Shown: positions 43,858 through 55,526 of the stretch, one piece after another
Numbering within the stretch: the stretch's first letter is position 1
How the letters are laid out: each line of letters starts with the position of its first letter
Assembly (NCBI RefSeq): GCF_024139115.2
Contig: NC_085139.1
Coordinates: 67,189,203 to 67,253,202 of the forward strand
Source: Armigeres subalbatus
Lineage: Eukaryota > Arthropoda > Insecta > Diptera > Culicidae
Direction: 5' to 3'
DNA: 64,000 nucleotides
Notes under the pieces: model-generated
Database searches by the model: none
What the model was told of the DNA's origin: nothing
The model's input: only the letters and a program-made list of their open reading frames with translations
Position numbers and translations under genes: made by a program

Positions 43858-44070
43858 ATACTGCCTTTCTCGCATTTAGCAAAGGCACCAACCTTATATG
43901 GTTCGATGAACCATTTTCCTAATAACTTTCGAACGCAACGACCGATCGTCACAAAATTCAATAGTGATCTAGAAGGCTTTACCACCTTTCGAATGTAAAT
44001 TGTTTCGAGAAAATCGGTTAAAGATTACAATATGAAAAGTTGTCTAATGTTTTACATAGCTTTTGTGTGA
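43858..44070. repeat. Another left-end fragment of the GCCTTTCTCGT family
   Basis: TGCCTTTCTCGCATTTAG, then CGACCGATCGTCACAAAATT, then AAATCGGTTAAAGATTACAA and TTGTCTAATGTTTTACATAG match the pieces at 35392 and 38010. It is truncated at about 44070 without a right end. Confidence 0.55.
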
Positions 44071-44205
44071 TCCTCCGGAAATTTAGGGGGTTTGGTGTCA
44101 GGCCCTGCAAACCAGCCTTTAAAAAACATCCGCAACGAACAATCAACAAGTACTCTCCGAACCGGAACCATCGGCGAAGACCACTGCGACGAAAAGGGAC
44201 TAGCG

Positions 44206-44436
44206 AAATTTATATGGCGAATGACATCTAACGCGGGTTTTCTCAAAATTAGGAATTTTTCATGAAAAACTATTTGGTACCGGTGGATGGTGTCCGCTAC
44301 TACGCCCACCAAATATTTTTTCGATTAAGGTGCTTAATTTTGAGAAATCGAACCGTAGATGCCTTTCGCCATACTGATTTCAGAAAGTTAACTCCTAGTG
44401 TGCCACTGTAACCACGCTCAAAGCAGTCGATTCATT
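44206..44436 (-). mobile_element. Foldback MITE family A, partial copy
   Basis: Contains TATGGCGAATGACATCTAAC, TCTCAAAATTAGG, AACTATTTGGTACCGG, CCAAATATTTTTTCGATTA and the end CAAAGCAGTCGATTCATT, as in the copies at 56473, 59184, 59528, 60855 and 63866. The outer left end is replaced by unrelated sequence. Orientation is set by the GATTCATT end being on the right. Confidence 0.8.
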
Positions 44437-45749
44437 GAGAGTGAATTCTGCCACGTTAAGGATGACAACGTCTCTTTATGTGGAGTATGATGAACAGTCA
44501 CGAAATTTGTATTCATACAGCGGGTCGGGTCGGAGAAGGGTTTTGTATATTCGCAGGACAGGCATACCTAATGCTCCATTCTGCTCGTTTAGCTTGTGAA
44601 AGCAGACTTCTCTCAGAAAATGCTTGAATAGGGAAGCTGTACCATTTTCTATCTAGCGGTCAAAAAATTTTTTTTTTGTTGATGATTTATCTACACAAAT
44701 AAAAACAATGAACCAGTGTATCTTATTTTCATTTACTTGATTTTGATAAGTACAAAACTACAAGATGCAGAACCGAAACAGCAACCCTATGCGATGCACC
44801 GCACAAGCAAATCGAGTTTCCCACCGGAAGTTGATGGCGGCGAGCTTGAAGGATTCGTGCATAAATTGCAGCGGATAAATTATTTAAATTAATTTGTTTC
44901 GAAGCGCTAGGGTTCCTCCGTACCGAGCGCCGAAAGTGCTCGGATGCTTGTCGAGATGATGCTGATGGTAACGCTCTGGGTGGCTAAGCATCGCGCCATC
45001 GCACGTGCAAATGAGCAAGATTTGATTCGGCGGGAGACACAAAAACAAGCGCTGCGTGTTTCCCAGGAGTGAATAACAAACATAATCTTGTACAATTATT
45101 CCGGGTTTCGTGAGTTTTCTGTACTTTCCGAAGAAACGACGGGAACTCAACAGACTGGGAGGGGGAGGCAAGCTGTTTGGACAAGATAAATTATCCGAAC
45201 TGGATTTATAAATGGCTCCCTTGAGATAGTATCACACCATTTCCCAGTCAGCATTCATAACGTTGGTGAAAAATGTTGAGCGATGGTTTCTGAAACGTAA
45301 TTCTTCCCTGGTGATGATACTGCGTGTATAGTTGACGTCGTGAATGTGTTAAAAGATAATGTGTTGCTCCTGGTACCCTGACTCTCAACGATTTCTCGGA
45401 AGAGTTGAGGATCTCAGTCGACGCCAGCCCTCATGCATCAAATAAAATTATTATAAAAGCCCCAGGCTTAGCTAACAGTTTGAACTTGCAGCCCAAATTG
45501 TACGGCAGACATACAGACGTACATAGTAGCTAGGATATTTTTCTGAAAAAAGTAGAAGGTTGTATCCGAGACACGACCGCCAGAAGGACGTAGGATTACG
45601 GAAGTGGTACAGCATATAATTTTTAAAATTTTAACATAGGGTAACGGATAGTATTCACAATATAGAGCAATTTACAAGCTCAAAATCCAAATATAGGGTA
45701 TCTGTTCCTATATCAATAACGATAAAGGCAATGCGCATGCTTATTGACA
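44437..45749. other. Intergenic, no recognised gene
   Basis: About 1.3 kb. The minus-strand ORFs at 44884-45184 overlap one another in three frames and show no known domain. No clear repeats were seen. Confidence 0.5.
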
Positions 45750-45836
45750 GGCTACACTGTCAAAAATATCTATATAAGATTATATGCGTCGCCGTTATAA
45801 ATTTTTGCAATAGCTCCACCCTAATATAATCACAGA
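45750..45836. repeat. Dispersed repeat end, inverted copy at 58932-59015
   Basis: TACACTGTCAAAAATATCTA to TTTTTGCAATAGCTCCACCC is repeated in reverse complement at 58932-59015. This is probably one end of a MITE family whose other end was not found here. Confidence 0.65.
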
Positions 45837-46129
45837 GAACAGACGTTCATCTTCATTCGCGTGCTTGTGTAAAAGTTTGTACTGGTCATTTTGAAGTATG
45901 TCGTTATGCCTCCGTCGCGCGGTGCTAGTGTGCTGATAAATATGATTAAAATTTGCCGTATTTAACTTTTTAGCGCTATTGTTCATTCCGAATCGCTCCT
46001 AGGCTAAATTACATTTTTACATTAGGAATGAACGAGGCAAGATCAGTTTGTTTTGAAAAGCTTTTAAATAAAATTAGTAACATGACAAAATGGTAATGTT
46101 CAACAATATCAATATTAATGGATTCGTAC
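45837..46129. other. No recognised gene
   Basis: AT-rich spacer of about 290 bp between the dispersed repeat and the next RT relic. Confidence 0.5.
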
Positions 46130-47010
46130 TGAGTCATTTGGAGTGCTGCACAATGGGGTCCTGTCCGACCCTATCCGGGTCGTAGCTGGTGTGAGGGAAG
46201 GGTGTATTCTATCACCGTTACTGTTCCTCATCATAATCGACAAGATTCTGGTAGATGCGATTGACCGTGAACCAAATTGTGGGCTGTTATGGCAGCCTAT
46301 AACCATGGATCACCTAAATTACTTCGAATTGGCTGATGACGTTGCAATCCTCGCGCAACGGCGCTCTGATATGCAGACTAAGCTCAATGATCTTGCCGAG
46401 CGCTCCTCTTCGGCAGGTTTAGTCATCAACGTCAACAAAACCAAATCGTTGGATGTAAACACGGTGACTCCTTCCAGTTTCACAGTAGGCGGGCAACCAG
46501 TGGAGAATTTTAAAAGCTTCCAATATCTTGGTAGCCAAATGGCGTCAGACGGCGGTACCAAAATCTACATTGGCGCACGGACCAAGAAAGCAAGGGCTGC
46601 TTTTGCGAGTTTAAGAAATATCTGGAAAAACAGGCAGATAAGTGAACGCACCAAAAGACGAATTTTCAACTCTAACGTGAAATCTGTGCTGCTATACGCT
46701 AGCGAAACATGATGTGTATCAGTGGCGAACACTTAACGGCTGCAGGTGTCCATTAACAGATGCCTGCGGTATATAATTTGGGCCTGGTGGCCTCACAACT
46801 GGACCTCAAACAACGAGCTCTATCGTCGTTGTCACCAAAGGCCGTTAGCAACAGAAATTCGGGATCGATGGGGCTGGGTCGGCCACACTCTACGTAGGGG
46901 CGGAAACGAAATCTGTAAACAAGCATTAGACTGGAACCCAGCGGGACATCGCAGCAGAGGCAGACCCAGAGGCTTTTGGCGGCGAAGCCTCAATAAAGCA
47001 AATAAATGAA
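46130..47010 (+). pseudogene. LINE reverse transcriptase C-terminal fragment
   Basis: The frame 46143-46712 has VREGCILSPLLFLIIIDKIL, the catalytic-motif variant FELADDVAIL, and RTKKARAAFASLRNIW, then stops after LLYASET. A second frame (46746-47009) continues with RDRWGWVGHTLRRGG and RSRGRPRGFWRRSL. This order (GC.LSPLLF, ADD, YLGS, RWGWVGHTLR) is common in LINEs related to CR1/L2/RTE groups. The N-terminal endonuclease and RT fingers are absent. Clade not settled. Confidence 0.8.
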
Positions 47011-47130
47011 AAGTTGGGTAGAGAGAGCAGGGTGTGAAATGTTGCCAAAGCAGTTTCGATAGATACGGGGAATTGACTGATATCCCATCGTTACTAGCTG
47101 GTTATGGAACAAATTCTCGCCTGGGCAGCT

Positions 47131-47207
47131 GTTGTATAATTGGTAACTCGTCCGTGTACTTTATGGAATTGTGTGGGTTCAAGTCCCACCGGCAACCGAA
47201 TCTTTTT
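47131..47207 (+). other. tRNA-like sequence with intact T arm and Pol III terminator
   Basis: A perfect T arm lies at 47173-47189 (GTGGG, TTCAAGT, CCCAC). An anticodon-like hairpin (TCCGT, seven-base loop, ATGGA) starts at 47151, and an A-box-like TGTATAATTGG precedes it. A T6 run at 47202-47207 follows. The 5' acceptor strand does not pair with the 3' side (CGGCAAC). A tRNA pseudogene or SINE head is therefore more likely than a functional tRNA. Confidence 0.45.
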
Positions 47208-47280
47208 TCGCAATATCTCATAAAAACACCTTAAAATGGCAAACTTAACTATGTGTAGAAATAAAAGAAGTCGACCGAAA

Positions 47281-47599
47281 TCTAACCTGGCAACAGGTTG
47301 AAGCGATAGCTGGGCAACGCTCAGAATGGAGAACTTTCAAGTCAGCCCTTTGCACCACCGGAGTTGTACAGGATTCATAACTAATTGTAGATGATGAATG
47401 TGTCATCTGCGAACAAAGACAGAATGCCGTCTTCTGGAGGTTCTGGCATGTCGGAGGTGAACAGACTGGAAAGCAGGGGCCCGAGGATACTGCCCTGGGG
47501 GACGCCTGCAACGATGCTGTGCGCACTGGAGCTCGCTCCGCTGATTGAGACCCGAATTGTCTTTGCCGACAGGTAATAGAGATGGGCAGAACAGCTCAT
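47281..47599 (-). pseudogene. Jockey-type LINE reverse transcriptase fragment
   Basis: The minus-strand frame 47381-47599 has GVPQGSILGPLL, then FADDTFIIYN, the RT palm and catalytic motifs as found in Jockey-group LINEs. Similarity continues in another frame to about 47281 (VVQRADLKVLHSERC). It is truncated on both sides. Confidence 0.75.
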
Positions 47600-48727
47600 T
47601 TCAGTGAGCGGATCTGATCCGTTCAGCTCATTGAAAAGAGTCAGCTCCTTAGATCAGCTCTTCAGTTCTTTAATGCTACATATATTAAAACATAATTGTT
47701 AATATTATTATTTTAATTTCAATTATTTTTCAAAAATTTGAAAAATTATGTCATTTATTTATTTATTCATTCATTCACCATTCATCTATTTACCTCACTT
47801 TGAAATTTTTTAAATGTTAAGCTATAGTGAGGTAATGATTTCTATATTGAAAAACTGACAATAGTTAACTAATAACATTTATTACGCTTTTTCTGACCGT
47901 CTAGCTTTGAAGTCAAGGACTTCATTTAGAACCATCACATTTATTTCTATACAAAAACTAACTCAACATTATTTTCTATTCATAATTCTAAGTTACATTT
48001 TGTTGATAACGTTTCTCAAATCGTTAATTTGAATAATTCAGTCCCTAGTCTCTGATATGCATATGAACCATATCACGTGTCATAAGTTTTCTCTTTACAC
48101 TGGGTGCAGCGGGTGCAGTGAATCAATGCCTTGTTTGCGCGCGCTACTAACCATGCGTAGTTGACATTTTCATACAAGTGAGCCCATGGGGGAGATTCAT
48201 TCATCAGTGCTGCCACCTGGAAAAGTTTCGAGAAAAAGTATAATCATGGAAATTTGGCATGGCATGATATAGAAAATGAAAATTAAAATGCCTCTAGGAA
48301 GTTATAACAATTTTTAGTTTGTGGGGTTACAAATTCAACAATCTTAAGCATTAACTGCAAATCCAGAAAAAAATATAGAAAATCGAGTTATCATGACTAT
48401 TTTGTGTGCTTTTAAAATTCTAATCCCTTAAACCAAGATTTGTTTGAAAAATATCTTTAATTTTTGTTTTATAACAAAAATATTCTTCATTTCCTATACC
48501 ACACCGTGTGAAATTTCAATGATCCTACTTTTTCTCTCGTTGACAGCTGGTGGTCTTCTCCTCCCCTATTCATCTATATTGGTTCACGCGAGGGGCGGAT
48601 CACTTTGAATTTGAACTGAATCCAAAATACGTATTGGTAAAAATGCGCCCAAAATGTTCAATTAAATCCAATGCGTTCAAAAAATGCATAAAATACTGAA
48701 TGCACTATAAAATGCAAATAAAGGCTT
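47600..48727. other. Intergenic, no recognised gene
   Basis: About 1.1 kb of AT-rich sequence. It starts with an imperfect GATCAGCTC/TTCAGCTCA repeat patch (47590-47680). No ORFs of note. Confidence 0.5.
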
Positions 48728-48960
48728 AAGTGTAATATTAGAAAACAAAATTTCGAATATAAATATTGTGGTTATTGCACAGTAGAAGAAAAGTCCAACC
48801 CCGTACTGCTTACCGTTTTAAATAAAATTGCTTCTAGAATTTTTGAGAAGAGTTTTAAAAACTTCTTCTTATGGTTTCCCGTGGAGATTTTTTCGATTAT
48901 CATCTTTCTGCTTCTTCTTCTTCATGCAACATCAAAGCGCCAATTTCCTGCAACGTTACC
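48728..48960. mobile_element. MITE family B, half copy
   Basis: Matches the loop and right arm of the palindromic element at 58007-58392 (AAAAGTCCAACCCCGTACTG to ATCAAAGCGCCAA), and the match continues into TCCTGCAACGTTACCAC beyond the palindrome. The left arm is missing. The BEL/Pao element is inserted 24 bp downstream of the match. Confidence 0.8.
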
Positions 48961-48983
48961 ACTCAATGAAAATAAATACTAAG

Positions 48984-49346
48984 TGTAGGAAATGTAATCA
49001 ACTTGTCCCGAGTGAGTCGCTCTATTTTAACGTGCCATTGCATCAACAACCACAGGTAAATTTATAAATGTTTCTATTAGACGAGTTTTGAGGAATAAAG
49101 ACAGAAATACGAGATAAATAGAGATAGGGCTAGAGAGTTTTCCTACCTAAAAACTATAAATTTGGATGAGTTGTAACGTTTCAATCTCTTTTCCTAAAAA
49201 CGCGACTAGACCGCAAGATTGTTCGCAGCAATAATTAAAAGGTGTTAATTTGTATCGATGTGTGCGAAAGAAAAAAGTTCCCTTCAGCTATCCGGGAAAC
49301 AGTGACCTATCAATAAATTACAGTCCGCTTATCATCGTATCGAACA
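48984..49346 (+). repeat. 5' LTR (363 bp) of the BEL/Pao element
   Basis: Starts TGTAGGAAATG and ends ATCGTATCGAACA. Compared with the 3' LTR it lacks 43 bp after GCAGCAATAATTA and differs at two bases (near 49173 and 49184). It would contain the promoter; no clear TATA box is singled out. Confidence 0.95.
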
Positions 49347-49349
49347 TTT

Positions 49350-49367
49350 TGGTCCTTCGAGCCGGAT
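49350..49367 (+). promoter_or_regulatory. Primer binding site, tRNA-Tyr
   Basis: TGGTCCTTCGAGCCGGAT, three bases after the 5' LTR, is the perfect 18-nt complement of the 3' end of a eukaryotic tRNA-Tyr as I remember it (…ATCCGGCTCGAAGGA plus CCA). Its last six bases also belong to a 16-bp inverted repeat with the LTR. Confidence 0.8.
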
Positions 49368-49410
49368 AGCTGAAGGGTCCGAGTGAATAATCGCGCAACG
49401 ATCAATTTGA

Positions 49411-49614
49411 ATGGACTCGTCGAAAACGACGATGCATTGTGACGAACAAATGGAACAGCGCGAAAGCCGTCCCGAATGGTATTGGTGTGAGCCGTGCAAA
49501 AAGCGAACAAAGACAGCAAAAAAGATGCTTGTCAGCCATTGTATTCTATACCGTCGCGAATGCAGCACGTGCGAATTGAATCGTCGCAATTTTGAGACTG
49601 TGTTCTCGAATTGA
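49411..49614 (+). CDS. Small Cys-rich ORF in the BEL/Pao leader, unrecognised
   Basis: A 67-codon ATG-initiated ORF between the primer site and gag. The spacing C26-x2-C29 ... H43-C44 ... C51-x2-C54 could bind a metal ion (zinc-ribbon or treble-clef-like pairing); the rest is basic and charged. I know of no such protein in BEL/Pao leaders. It may be a chance ORF, since leaders of 860 bp often hold one. No role is claimed. Confidence 0.3.
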   Translation: MDSSKTTMHCDEQMEQRESRPEWYWCEPCKKRTKTAKKMLVSHCILYRRECSTCELNRRNFETVFSN

Positions 49615-50206
49615 TTTAAGTCCGGACAAATTACGTACCGTCGTATCGAAAGTTACGCGAAACGTGAGTGCTCTCAATTTCTAGCTAGCAGAAATTGAGA
49701 CTTTTTTTGCAAACTGTGGGGAATAGTATCTGCGACATTCGTCGCCAGTGAAAAACGCGTATTGCGTAAGTGCAGCAAACATCCCGAAATAACATAGTGC
49801 CGAGTGAAGTGGCCAACCAATTGGTGTGCCGAGCGAACTGGTCATAAAATTAACGTTCCGAGTGAAACGTTTGGCGAATCTCTATGATTTGGGGATGGTT
49901 TGCAATCGTCGCGAGTGTAAAACATTGGACGTAGCAGCCTGTGTGCTAGCTAAAGTGTTAGAAAAATTGAACCAATAAACGAAAAATATTGAAGTGATTA
50001 TAAAAGAAAAGGAGAACAAAAAAGTGCTCGAATTCCTCCAAAGCAGAGGTTAATAGCAGAAAGTGCCTACTGACGCCAGCGGCAGCCATTGCAAGCCACC
50101 GCAAAACAACGCTTTTCGTTCAACTTCGCCGAAAAAAAAGGTAGGTGACGAGCCATTTTGTTTCCCTTGAGCAAGCCCACTTGAAGCATACTAGCGTGAC
50201 CTCAAA

Positions 50207-51629
50207 ATGACCGACAAAAAGCTTATTAGCCTCTATCGAATTTTCGACGCTATTCGCGATCGTTCGAAAAAGCTCCTATCATTTGTAGAAGCTTTCTCTG
50301 CCGACACGGGTGACCTTGATGAATTGGAGGAAAAATTATCCGTTCTTGATGATTTGCGAAATCAGTTTTTTGACACCCGTTCGAAGCTATATGGCCTGGT
50401 GAAGGACGATGACCTTGCTGAAATTGGGGAGCGTGAAGAGGAAATAGAAGATATTCTCGATAAAAGCCGGTTCAAAATTCGTCGCCATTTGAAACAGGTA
50501 AAACCACCAATTGCGGACGGTAGTCAAACCGTAAAACAAGAACTCGACTCCACTAATTCCAAAACCAAGCTCCCAGACATTCCTCTCCCTAAATTCGACG
50601 GTCATTATGAAAACTGGATTTTCTTCCGTGATCAATTCAAATCGATCATCTGCCGCCGTGACAATCTCGACGATTTTGAACGGCTACATTATTTGCGAAT
50701 GTGTTTGTGTGGAGAAGCAAAAAATTTGCAGTGCAACGAGGAAAGTTTTCATCTCTTTGGGATGCATTGAACCGTCGCTACGAAAATAAACGGTGGCTGG
50801 TCGAGAAACATTTGGGAGACATATTTCAAATTCCGCATTTGACATCCGAGAATGCTTCTAGTTTGCGATCGATGCTTGATAGTTTTGTGAAGCACATTCG
50901 TGCTTTGAATGCCCTAGATATTCCCTTGGATAAAATGTCAGAACTAATTTTCGCCCAAATGGTTATGATGCGTTTACATCCTCGAATCCGCCGGGAATAT
51001 GAAGCTGAGCTTGGAGAGTCCGATTTGCCAAAATGGAAAGAGTTGGTGAGTTTTTTGGCCAATCACTGTCGTATGTTGGAGAATTTGGAGTGCCTTAATA
51101 AAAGCTGTGGTCCTACTTCTTCGATTCGTCCATCTAGACCTCTGTCCGCTCCTGGCTCTCGTGCACCGTCTTCAAATCGTCCCTTTGTTGCAACTGCCAC
51201 TCGTGAGCGTAGCAAAATCAGCTGTTTCTTATGTCGGCAAAACCACTATATCAACCAGTGTGAAGAATTTCTAAAATTGACACCACAGCAGCGTATTGAA
51301 AAGGCTAAATCACTGAATCTTTGCTTCAATTGTTTGTCCAACAACCACACCGCACTTCAATGTACCCGGAGTTTGTGTCGAACGTGCCAGAAAAAACACC
51401 ACACTTTATTGCATTTGGACCCAAAACCGTCGCTACCTGTAGTACCTCGTGATGTCGTCCTGAGTAATCAATCAAAGGTCCACCGCGAAAAAACGGCGGC
51501 TGAACCATCTGTTTCAAACACTACTGTGGCACAAGCTTGTCGATCGTTCCCTATCCAGCCCCAGGTTCTTCTCAACACTGCTGTCGTCTACGTTGAAGAT
51601 CCCGCAAGCAGTTACATAAGGTTCGAGTT
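50207..51629 (+). pseudogene. BEL/Pao gag region
   Basis: Gag packages the element RNA into particles. It opens with ATG at 50207 (MTDKKLISLYRIF), with an acidic, probably coiled-coil N-terminal part (residues ~35-105), then PKFDGHYENWIFFRDQFKS, typical of the DUF1759 family. The frame changes near 50720-50750, then continues to about 51620 with three zinc-knuckle-like motifs (CFLCRQNHYINQC, CFNCLSNNHTALQC, CRTCQKKHHTLLHL). A second frame change near 51615-51620 precedes protease. Both shifts are small and could be sequencing indels. Confidence 0.85.
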
Positions 51630-54600
51630 TTGTTGGATTCCGGTTCCATGGTCAATTTCATCACTGAAGACTGTATCCAACGGCTCGGTTTGAAGAAAAT
51701 TAAGGGCAATGCACAAGTTACAGGAGTCTGTGGGAATACTTCGTCCATCCAGTACAAGGTCCAAACTGTAATTCGTTCCACCACATCTTCCTTTGAGACT
51801 GAAATTGAGTGCCTGGTTACCAAGAGGATAACGGCGAATTTGCCAATTGAAGGTTTCGACACAAGGTTCTTGATGATTCCAAACAATTTGGATTTAGCAG
51901 ATCCGTTCTTCAATGTTCCAGATCGCATCGATGTGTTGATCGGTGCCGACGTCTACATGAGAATTTTGGAAACAAGGCGAGTCCCACTGCTGCAGGGAAG
52001 CCCTATCATGCAAGAAACGCTATTCGGCTGGGTGATAGGTGGCAAGGTAGAAGTCGAAAAACCACTTGTTTCTGCCTTTGTCTCTAATGATGATCTGGAC
52101 CGTTTGCTAAGAAGCTTTTGGCAGAGTGAAGATAGTGAGACGGAATCAACGCTTACTACCCAAGAGGAACAGGCGGAGCAGCATTTTATTAAAACTCATC
52201 GTCGTCAAAGGGATGGCCGCTATATCGTGGAGTTGCCGTTCAAGAAAGGTTGCCCAGACCTAGGTGATTCAAGGCAGATGGCCCACAAAAGATTGCAAGC
52301 CCTGGATAGACGTTTGATGAAAAATTGGACATTGGCTACGGATTACGAAGACTTTGTTAACGAATACGTCAACCTTGGCCATATGGTGGATCTGGGTCCC
52401 ATGGAACAATACGAAGCTTCATCTGGTCAAGACTACTTTTTGCCTCATCACGCCGTTGAAAAACCGGATAGTAGTACAACAAAATGCCGGGTGGTTTTCG
52501 ATGGTTCGGCGCCGTCTAGCAACGGAAAATCATTGAACGACAACCTACTGGTGGGTCCCATTATTCAACCGAAGCTGAACGAAATAGCAATGAGGTTCCG
52601 TGTTCCGAAGATTGCATTTACTACTGATGTTAGCAAGATGTATCGACAAGTGAAAATCTCTCCGAATCATCAACCATATCAGCAAATCTTGTGGACACCC
52701 AACAAAACAAGCGAGCCTCACGTGTATCGATTGACAACGGTGACCTACGGGCTAGCGAGCGCACCATTTCAAGCGGTTCGGACTGTGAAGCAGCTATGTA
52801 TCGATGAAGCAACACGTTTTCCTGACGCGGCGAAAGTTGTCGCGAAAGATTCGTACATCGACGACGTGTTGACAGGGGCGGACACACTAGAGCAAGCCAT
52901 TCAACTGAAGGATGAAATCATTGGACTGTTTGATAGTGGTAAATTCGAGCTCCACAAATGGTGCTCCAACAGCAAACAGTTTCTTCAAACCCTCCCTCAG
53001 GACAAAATCGAGAAGAAGTTATTGGTCGGTGAAAAACAATCAGTCAAAGCTCTGGGAATCTTGTGGAAACCGGAAGAAGACGTGTTCGAGCTCAATGTTG
53101 ATCCGATTGTGATTTGCAAGGTTGAAACTACAAAACGGGAAATTCTGTCTAGCATCTCCAGATTTTTGACCCCATTGGTTTGGCAGGACCGATAGTCGTC
53201 GTGGTGAAGCTCATCATGCAAAGCTTGTGGATGAAAGAGAAAGGTTGGGATGAAGATGCGGATCCAGAGGACATCGATCGGTGGGTGGCGTTCAAATCGC
53301 AGTTAAAAGATCTCCATCAAGTCAAGATACGTCGGTGTATTCTGCCATTTTCTTCAAAATCTATCCAAATCCATGGATTTTCCGACGCTTCCAATCTCGC
53401 CTATGGGGCATGCGTCTATGTAAGGTCGACAAACGAAAACGGTCAGGTCAATTTGTCGCTAGTATGCTCAAGGTCACGAGTCGCCCCTATAAAGAAAACC
53501 GAGAATTCGAGAAAATCTCAGCCTGAACTCACAATACCCAGGCTAGAATTATGTGGTGCTTTGCTCTTGGCTCAACTAGTCACTGATACCATAAATGCCC
53601 TGAATATCCCTACCGATAAAATTGTTATATGGTGCGATTCAACGATTGCTCTTGCTTGGATCGCACGCCGACCTGAACAACTGAAGCAATTTGTGGCAAG
53701 TAGGGTCACTAAAATCCAGGCGATGACGTCAGCGATGGAGTGGCGTCATGTAGGTACCAACGACAACCCAGCGGACATCATATCAAGGGGGTTGATGCCG
53801 AATGAGCTCCAATATGCTACGCTGTGGTGGAGCGGTCCCGAGTTCCTGAGAGATGGCGAGGCAACATGGCCAGGAGAATACCAAGAACCAGATAAGGTTT
53901 CCGAAACAGTGAACGTTTGTGCCGAAGAACGAAGCGAAACATTTACAATTTTTGAAAACGTCAGCTCGTATCGAAAAATGGTTCGTGTTATGGTGTGGAT
54001 CAACAGATTTATCGGCATCTTGAAGAAGAAGACGGACGTCCCGAAAACATCGTATATGAGTGGTGCAGAGAAGACTATAGCTATTCGTCAACTAGTGAAG
54101 CTAGTGCAAGGGAACGCCTACCCTGAACTAATTAGCCGGTTGAAGCAAGGAAAGTTGATTGACGCAAGGCATAGGTTGATCACCCTATCACCCTTTGTCG
54201 ACGACCAAGGTGTTCTTCGAGTGGGAGGACGACTTCGCAACAAAAGCTGTAATTTCGACATGAAGCACCAGTACATCTTGCCTCCGTACCACAAACTTAC
54301 GGAAACTGTCATTCGGGAGTATCATCGCGAGAACATGCATTCCGGAAATCAGCTGACGTTGTCAATGATAAGGGAGACGTTTTGGATTGAACGAGGAAAA
54401 TCTGCTGTGAAACGCTTCAACTGCTTGCGGTGTTATCGACACAAACCGAAACAACTGCAACAATACATGGGTGATCTTCCAGCTGATCGAGTAGAATTAA
54501 TCTACCCATTCTACAACACTGGAGTAGATTTCTGTGGACCGGTGTACTTGAAGCCTACAATCCGTTCGACAACCCGTTTGAAGTCCTACATTTGCGTGTT

Positions 54601-55416
54601 TGTGTGCCAAGCAACCAAGGCTATACACCTGGAGTTAGTAGGATCCCTAACTTCAGTAGCATTCATCGCAGCCTTGCAAAGATTTGTGTCTCGACGTGGA
54701 AAATGTGCCAAGCTAATCTCTGACAACGCGATCAATTTTGTCGGGGCCAACAACAACCTCAAGGAACTGCATGAGCTGTTTAATTCTCAACCGTTCCTGA
54801 AAAACCTGAACGACTTCATTGAAGAGAAAACCATCCAGTGGATCTACATACCTCCACGTGCGCCATCGTTTGGAGGATTGTAGGAGGCTGGAGTTCGATC
54901 GCTGAAACACCATTTGTGCCGTACTTTGGGGGAAGCAGTTCTGACATTCGAAGAAATGACCACCGTACTGACGAGAATCGAAGCAACACTTAACTCCAGA
55001 CCATTATGTGCTCTATCAGACGACCCGGCAGACTATAACGCTCTGACGCCGGGACACTTTTTAATATTTCGACCACTCAACGCCATTTCCGAACCAGACT
55101 TGACGAATACGAACCTACATATCCTATCGAGATGGGATAGAATCAAGCTCTACGTGCAACACTTCTGGCGTCGATGGAATATCGACTATATCAATCAACA
55201 GTAGGGCAGCTGGTGGTAGTACGTGAAGGCAATGTTCCTCCTCAACAGTGGTTACTTGGGCGCATCGAACAGCTTTTCCCCGGAAAAGACAACATCGTAA
55301 GAGTCGTTAATATACGCACAGTGCGAGGCGTATACAAAAGATCTGTATCGAGACTCAGTCTACTACCAATCAAAGACAACGACAATAATGTGAACATCAA
55401 CGCAGCGCAAGAATAA
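51618..55416 (+). pseudogene. BEL/Pao pol region: protease, RT, RNase H, integrase
   Basis: Protease active site LDSGS (DSG at 51636-51644). The RT palm has FTTDVSKMYRQVKI and catalytic YIDD at 52854-52865. RNase H-like SDASNLAYGA follows a frame change near 53163-53170. The integrase zinc domain has H...H and NCLRCYRHK, the core has GVDFCGPV and LISDNAINF, and the C-terminal DUF5641-like part is at 54914-55416. Breaks: the frame change before RNase H, an in-frame TAG at 54881-54883 within integrase, and another frame change near 55195-55205. The copy cannot make a full Pol as read. Confidence 0.9.
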
Positions 55417-55515
55417 GTACCGAGAAGGCTTTCAACGAAGCCCAAAAGGCAACATCACGATGTCCTGAGAAGAACGCAACAGTGCCCTGAAGCTGGTGTT
55501 GAAAGGTCCCTTTCA

Positions 55516-55526
55516 ACGGGGGAGAA
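55516..55526 (+). promoter_or_regulatory. Polypurine tract
   Basis: ACGGGGGAGAA directly precedes the 3' LTR start, as expected for the plus-strand primer in LTR-element reverse transcription. Confidence 0.75.
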
